Part shown: piece by piece, positions 1 to 64,000 of the stretch | Numbering within the stretch: position 1 is the stretch's first letter | Layout of the letters: every line of letters begins with the position of its first letter | Origin: Linyphia triangularis | Taxonomy: Eukaryota > Arthropoda > Arachnida > Araneae > Linyphiidae | Assembly: GCA_963978545.1 (NCBI GenBank) | Contig: OZ021731.1 | Coordinates: 25,502,093-25,566,092, forward strand | DNA length: 64,000 nt | Reading direction: 5' to 3' | Position numbers and translations under genes: made by a program | The notes under the pieces: generated by a model | Databases searched by the model: none | What the model was told of the DNA's origin: nothing | The model's input: the letters and a program-made list of their open reading frames with translations, nothing else

Positions 1-1268
1 CTTTTTAATTACGTAATCGAGATTGCAATAGTTTATTGTGTTTATGTTTGCTCTTAGTTCTAAATTTCAAAGTATAGCTGTATTGGAATTAAGATAATCC
101 TCGTATAGTTTCAATGTTGAGTCGACTTTTCATTCCTTAAAAATTCGTTAATCGATATTGGAATAACTTATTTTTTTACATTTGCCCTTTTAACACTTGC
201 ACAAAATATTAGAACTATGACTACATTGGAAAAGGAACATTCGGATATCCCTCGTTTGGAACATTTAACACCTTTTCAACCCCTTAAAGTTGGTTAATCG
301 AGAACGGAAGCTTACTTTTTCTATGTTTATCTTTATTGACCTTTCTTACCAATTTTCAGAGTTGGGATGAAATGGGAAGTAGAACATTCGAATATCCCTC
401 GTTTGAAACGTATAACCTCTTTTCGAACCCTAAAAGTGGGTTAACCGAGATCGGAATAGCTTACTTTTTCTACATTTGTCTTTGTTGAAATTTGCACCAA
501 TTTAACGAGTTGTGACCATATGGGAAGTGGGATACTCGAGATGGGAACGTTTAACCCCTTTTCCACCCTTTAAAGTGGCTTAATCAAGCTCGGTATAGCT
601 TAACTTTTCTATATTTGTCTTTGTCGACATTTGTACCAATTTTTAGAGTTGTGACCATATGAGAAGGGGTACATTCGAATATCCCTCGTTTGGAACGTTT
701 AACCCCTTTTCCACCCCTTAAAGTGGGTTAATCGAGATCGGAATAGATTACTTTTTTCTACATTTGTCTTATTGATATTCGCACCAGTTTTCCGAGTTGT
801 GAAAATATGGGAAGTATGATATTCGAATATCCCTCGTTTGGAACGTTCAACCCCATTTTGACCTCTTAAAGTGGGTTAATCGAAATCGGAATAGCTTACT
901 TTTTCTATGTTTACCATTGTTGACATTTGTACCAATTTTTAGAGTTGTGACCATATGGGAAGTGGTACATTCGAGTATTCCTCGTTTGGAACATTTATCC
1001 CCTTTTCCACCCCTTACAGTAGGTTAATAGATATCAGAATAGCTTATTTTTTCTACGTTTGTCTTTGTTGATACTTGCACCAGTTTTCAGAGTTGTGCCG
1101 AAATGGGAAGTAGGACATTCGAATATCCCTCGTTTGGGACGTTTAACCCCTTTTCGACCCCTTAAAGTGAGTTAATCGAGATCGGAATAGCATACTTTTT
1201 CTATGTTTACCATTGTTGGTATTTGTACCGATTTTCAAAATTGTGGCCATGTCGGAAGTGGGAGAATT
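1..1268. repeat. Tandem satellite, ~148-bp unit, about 8.5 copies
   Basis: The phrase CCCTCGTTTGGAACGTTTAA and variants recur at about 251, 398, 541, 684, 833, 981 and 1129, giving a period of 147-149 bases. Each unit also carries GTGGGTTAATCGAGATCGG and GAGTTGTGACCATATGGGAA. Units differ at several positions, so this is not a recent expansion. The array enters from the left edge and stops near 1268. Confidence 0.9.
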
Positions 1269-1316
1269 AGTGATGAGTGAGTCAGTGAATGAGTGAGGGC
1301 TTTGCCTTATATATTT

Positions 1317-2059
1317 TGTTACGAATTTTAGTATATTTGTAAATATTTTGTAGTATTGATGATGTAAAAAGAAAATTTTATGTATGTTTCACATAAGGCA
1401 TTGCAAGAGTTTATTTTGCTTTCTTGCAATGTGTCTCTTAATGCTTGAAAACGAGTTTTACAGAGAAAATGCTGTTAAGCGAGTTTTACAAAGAGAAGGC
1501 CATTTAACATTATGGTAATGGCAATCTCGTTAAATAGGCGAGATAGAGCCAAGTCGGCGAGAGTTTTGGTGACTAATTTTTGTCGTCAAATTTGGCGAGA
1601 AATCGCCAAATGTCGCCAACCTTTGCGACGGCAACATTTTCTGTCCGCATGTACATGTATAGGACTTTTTGACTACGATCTGGAAAGTTCTCCAAATTTC
1701 TATCTCTGGAATATTCGTGAAAGAATTAACTTTCCTATAAAAGCCCAAGAGAACGGACGATGGAGTTAGTTGAGTTCGAGTTAGTTAGTGGAGTTACTGA
1801 GTTAGTTGACTCTCAGTGAGCATTCGGAGTAGTTCTAAAAGCGAACTGTATTGCATTGTCTTTTGCGACGATTTTAGCAGTTGTGTATAAAGGTTTTAAC
1901 TGCTGTTGTGCTCTATTGTCGTGTAAAAAGCTGTATTGAGTCTATTAAAAAGAGAAGTTCTGGAGTTGTAAGAGAATCTGCGAAGAGTTATATCGGAATA
2001 AATTTCTGCAAGTTTGGATCTGCTTAGGCTTCAAATCTTTCTAACCCATTCACGCAACA
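1317..2059 (+). mobile_element. Solo LTR, family L1 copy 1
   Basis: It starts TGTTACGAATTTTAG and ends CACGCAACA, the TG...CA borders of an LTR, and matches the copies at 24010 and 63525 over its length. A TATAAAA box sits near 1736 and an AATAAA signal near 1999, giving a U3-R-U5 layout. No internal coding region or second LTR is adjacent, so it is a solo LTR. I could not find a matching target duplication for this copy. Confidence 0.75.
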
Positions 2060-3015
2060 GTATATAGAGATTTGGTTTTAAGGAAGTTTTAAAAAACGTT
2101 GTCCAATTAGCGGAGAATGCCCCGAGATTTTTTGAAGAAAGTTAAGTTTATCGGACCATAATACATGACGTACTTATGCATTAAATATGAAAGATGATGA
2201 TGTAAAATTATTTTAAATAAATAGTTTATTCAGATTTGCAAAATTTTTGGCAAAAGGAAAAAAAAGCAACATTTAACGGTAATTCCATCGCCGAAAAAAG
2301 GCCGCCAATGGTCGATTGTGTAATGAAGTGTACTTTCTTTTATTATTTCATAATTTTAAGAAATTCGCGGTGTGTGATGAATGTCTGCTCTCTATTTCCA
2401 TTCTAAAAGCTACTAGCATATTAAGTTTTATATTTTTAGCCCAAATCAAAATATATTAGAATTGAGTTTCAAATGTTTCGAACATTGCCCCCTTCAGAGG
2501 ATTTGGAGGGGCAAATCTCGATCTTTAGATTTTTTCTTTTGAATATATGTTAAATCTTACAAACATACCAAATTTCATAGCACTAGCTCTACTAGAAGTA
2601 CCTTAATAATTTGATGATCAGTGAGTGAGTGAGTGGGTTGATTTCAAAATACGTCGTTTTCTGCCGTTTTCGAATCTTATTATCTCGACAACCAATATAA
2701 TTGAAGACTTGAAAATTTCAGCTCTCAGGTATAATGTAATGCGCGGATATGAGAGGTCAAAATATTGCTGATTTGCTTTCAGTAAAAGATATCTGGTAGT
2801 AAACTTGGCGTGTGTGCAGGCGTGCACCTAGATTTATTAGTAATCTGAAACGATAATGCAAGCGTGTGTAAAAGAGACTTTTAAGTGTTAGTGATAGCCC
2901 TCAAAACTTAATAGAATACATTTTTATTGACATCGAATCTACTTGCCACGTTTCAGCTAGATTGAATTACGGGAAATGCATTGATTAGGCTTTTTTAGAT
3001 TTGCCCGGCAGTCAT

Positions 3016-3061
<46 letters not shown>

Positions 3062-3191
3062 ACACACACACACACACACAAAATTGAAGTTAATAAAAAG
3101 GATTTCAATAGTGGTAAAAGGAATAAGAAGTGCATGATACGAGGTTTTATTATTTGTTGGTACAAAATATTAATACAAAAATATTAATTAA
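2060..3191. other. Non-coding, repeat remnants and (CA)n
   Basis: No gene is seen. A GTGAGTGAGTGAGTGGGTTG stretch near 2621 resembles the GTGAGTCAGTGAATGAGTGA just before the solo LTR at 1277, suggesting ends of an old dispersed repeat. A (CA)n microsatellite lies at 3018-3081. Confidence 0.5.
3018..3081. repeat. (CA)n microsatellite
   Basis: About 32 CA dinucleotides with one interrupting T. Confidence 0.95.
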
Positions 3192-4405
3192 CTAGCTGAA
3201 TACCCGTGCTTCGCTACAAAATTTTAAAATGTGCTATCTTTTAGCTAGCTCTGGGGCTTCGCGTTGCGGAAATCAGTCATTCATGTATAGGTCCCACTTT
3301 TTGGCGCTTCGCTCGCAGGAAGGTTCATCGCTAAGTAAAATCGAGTTTGCTTCGTTCGCCGAACAGTTCATTGACACGAGCTTACTTCACTCGTTGAAAG
3401 GTTCATTGCTGCGTAAGTATAAGCTCGCTTCACTAACTAAAATCTAATTGCTACGTAAAACCTTAATATTGGAAGCCTCTCCTTTGTCAAAAAAAAAAAA
3501 AAAAAAATCTCCATTAAAACAATAATACAACACCCCTTTAAGATTATTTTAACACGTGTTTGAGGAAAGCAAAATTAGAAGGCCAAAACTACTTATGTTG
3601 AAACTTTCAGAGCTCTAGGCCTATTAGAAGTCACTCTTTGTGAAAAAATTAATTAAAAACAAATTAAAATTTTAACATTCTTCTTGACAATAGTCCAATT
3701 AGAATGCCAAAACTACTTGTGTGAAAAAATTTCAAAACTGTAGCCTAAGTAGGAATCGTTTTGTAAAATATGTGTTAATTAATTAAAAAAAAAAATAATT
3801 AAAAGAGAACTAAATAAAAATGTGAAGTTCTGTTTTTCAAAAGTCCAATTAGAAGGTTAAAAATAGTTATGTGGAAAATTTCAGAGCTGGTAGCAATATT
3901 AGAAGGCGTTTTGTAAAATATTTATTAATTATCTAAAAAAAGTAATTAAAAAAATTAATTAAAAATAAATAAAAATTTAAAATTCTGTTTTTTAAAAGAC
4001 CATTTATAAGGCCAAAACTTTTTGTGTTGACAATTTCAGAACTGTAGCTCTATTAAAAGTCGTTTTGTAAAAAATTAGTTACTTAATTAAGAAAATTAAT
4101 TAAAAAATAACTAATTAAAATTTTAACATTCTGTTTTTCAAAAGTTCAATTAGAAGGCAAAAACTACTTATATTGAAAATTTCAGAGCTGTATCTCTATT
4201 TGAAGTCGCTTTGTAAAAAAAAAAAAATTAATTGAAAAAGAAATAATTAAAATTTTAACATTCTGTTTGTGATGTATACAATTAGAAGGCCAAAACTATT
4301 TATGCTGAAAATTTCAGAGCTCTACTCCAATTTTAAGTAGGTTTCTATAGATCCACAGAGCCACAGACAGACAGACACACACACAGCTTGTTTTATTATT
4401 ATAGA
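3192..4405 (-). mobile_element. Non-autonomous Helitron, copy 1 (minus orientation)
   Basis: Read on the minus strand it begins TCTATAATAATAAAACAAGC after a host A and ends GTATTCAGCTAG before a host T, the TC...CTRR pattern and A/T insertion site of Helitrons. The region before the 3' end has a GCGAAGCACGGGT segment that can fold. Internally there are several units of ~110-150 bases containing a CCAATTAGAAGGCCAAAAC core. The copy at 21003 has the same ends. No Rep/helicase is encoded. Confidence 0.7.
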
Positions 4406-4809
4406 TAATTCAGTAGGAAAACCGATTGTTATATATTTGAAACTTCAAACTTTAAACTATAACTTAATTCTTCTTACAAGTCCCGATTTACGATTTGCAA
4501 TCCCACCCCCGCCCTCGAAAATAATCCTGCTTACGCTCATGTACATTACAAAGTAGAAAGATATTCATTGCTGTTACAACTCATTAAAAACTGTAACTGT
4601 ATGACGTATCAGGTGTGTTACAATGTTACAAAGTTAATTACGAAAGAGGTAAAAAACATATAAGAGCTATTAGCAGTTGACTTCCTTCAAGAAAAGAGTT
4701 TCCATTTCTAGCATTTTGAAAGAAAATAAGGCAAGAGGAAACAAAGGTTTTAAAAAAAATCTTCCAGATTCAGTTGCAATTTATTATCTAACATCATATT
4801 TGAGAAGAA
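4406..4809. other. Region upstream of FAR start codon
   Basis: It holds the presumed 5' untranslated region and possibly the promoter of the FAR gene. A weak acceptor-like cttccag lies about 40 bases before the ATG, so the 5' UTR may itself be spliced. I see no convincing TATA or Inr element. Confidence 0.35.
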
Positions 4810-63160
<58,351 letters not shown>

Positions 63161-63524
63161 GTAAGTCAAAATTAAGTCAAAATACTTTTGCAAAAAGTGT
63201 TTTTATATTACTTGAAAAGCATTTTTTTTTTTTTTTTTTCTTTTTCTATTTCTATATCCAATTTCTGTCCAATATCCAGCTCTGAAAATGTGGCGACTAC
63301 GCATTTTGTTTGTAAAAGCAGTGATTCAACCGATTTTAATCATTCTTTAACATTTTGTCTTTTCATTTTCCCTTAAACTTCGCCATTCCCTCAATTACCA
63401 AACTTTACCCTTCCCAGCATAAATTATTATTAAAATAATTTAAATTTTTATAAAGTTCTAAACTTAATCAACAAAAAGGTATTGATCGCTTATGAAAGCT
63501 ATCACTCCTGGTAGCAATCTATAT

Positions 63525-64000
63525 TGTTACGAATTTCTGTATATTTGTAAATATTTCATAGTATTAATTATGTAAAAAGGGAAAATTATGTACATTCCGC
63601 ATAAGGCAATGTAAGAGTTCTTTATCTTCGCTTTCCTGCAATGTGTCTCTTAATGCTTGAAAACGAGTTTTACAGAGATAATTCTGGGAAGCGAGTTTTA
63701 CAAAGAGAAGGTCATTTAACATTATGGTTAATTGCAATCTCGCTAAGTTGGCGACGGTTTTGGCGACTAATTTTGGTCGCCAAAAAGGCCTGCTGTGAGT
63801 TGAGTGGAGTTTCTGAGTTAGTTGTCTCTCAGTGAGCATTCAGAGTAGTTCTAAAAGTGAACTGTATTGCATTGTCTTTTGAGGCAATTTTAGCAGTTGT
63901 GTATAAAGTTTTTAACTGCTGTTGTGCTCTATTGTCATGTAAAGAGCTGTATTGAGTCTATTAGAACGAGAAGTTCTGGAGTTGTAAGAGAATCTGCGAA
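63525..64000 (+). mobile_element. Solo LTR family L1 copy 3, cut by window edge
   Basis: Begins TGTTACGAATTTCTG and follows copies 1 and 2 to the window end. A deletion removes most of the TTGGCGA cluster and the TATA region (between about 63785 and 63800). Confidence 0.8.

Overview
This is eukaryotic DNA: AT-rich, with long introns carrying GT/AG borders, tRNA-derived SINEs, satellites, microsatellites and many transposons. The only host gene I can assemble is a fatty acyl-CoA reductase (FAR) of animal type on the + strand. The gene class and the mix of repeats (mariner, Tigger, hAT, piggyBac, Helitrons, Ty3-type LTR elements) point to an arthropod. A chelicerate such as a spider is my best guess, but that is inference.

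Host gene. Ten FAR coding exons are spread from 4810 to 63160, and the gene continues past the right edge. In order they give the NAD(P)-binding start (TGxxGxxG), the Rossmann core, the YxxxK catalytic motif and the beginning of the C-terminal FAR_C/sterile domain. Splice phases agree at every junction I could test. One exon, expected between 26226 and 38130 and carrying the conserved Ser-Thr-Ala-Tyr stretch, was not found. Coding sequence makes up only about 2% of the span.

Layout. 1-1268 is a ~148-bp satellite, followed by a solo LTR (1317-2059). 3192-4405 is a minus-strand Helitron. Intron 1 (4912-12726) holds a SINE, three copies of a ~700-bp Helitron-like family and a Tc1/pogo-type MITE. 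Intron 3 (14688-26152) holds a Helitron (15054-15993), a 14-copy ~187-bp satellite, a hAT-type MITE, a second Helitron interrupted by a hAT MITE that is itself interrupted by a TA-flanked MITE, and a piggyBac-type relic split by a solo LTR. The next intron (26226-38130) contains a full-length LTR retrotransposon (26766-33852, minus strand, 5-bp target duplication) interrupted by a TTAA-flanked 1.44-kb element, then a SINE, small MITEs, a hAT element and a three-unit tandem repeat. 38309-47846 holds a fold-back element and a Tigger-like element split by a 5.2-kb terminal-inverted-repeat element, then another hAT MITE. 47892-58469 holds a near-perfect 140-bp inverted repeat, a P-element/THAP relic, microsatellites and a Helitron terminus. 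61230-62050 is a mariner derivative with very long inverted repeats. A third copy of the solo-LTR family starts at 63525 and leaves the window.

How the parts relate. The window is one very long gene whose introns act as a layered archive of insertions. Target duplications let the insertion order be read directly in several places. The most unusual object is the LTR retrotransposon: it combines a BEL/Pao-like gag with a Ty3-type pol in which integrase precedes reverse transcriptase. I see no bacterial-type operon, no CRISPR array and no rRNA gene.
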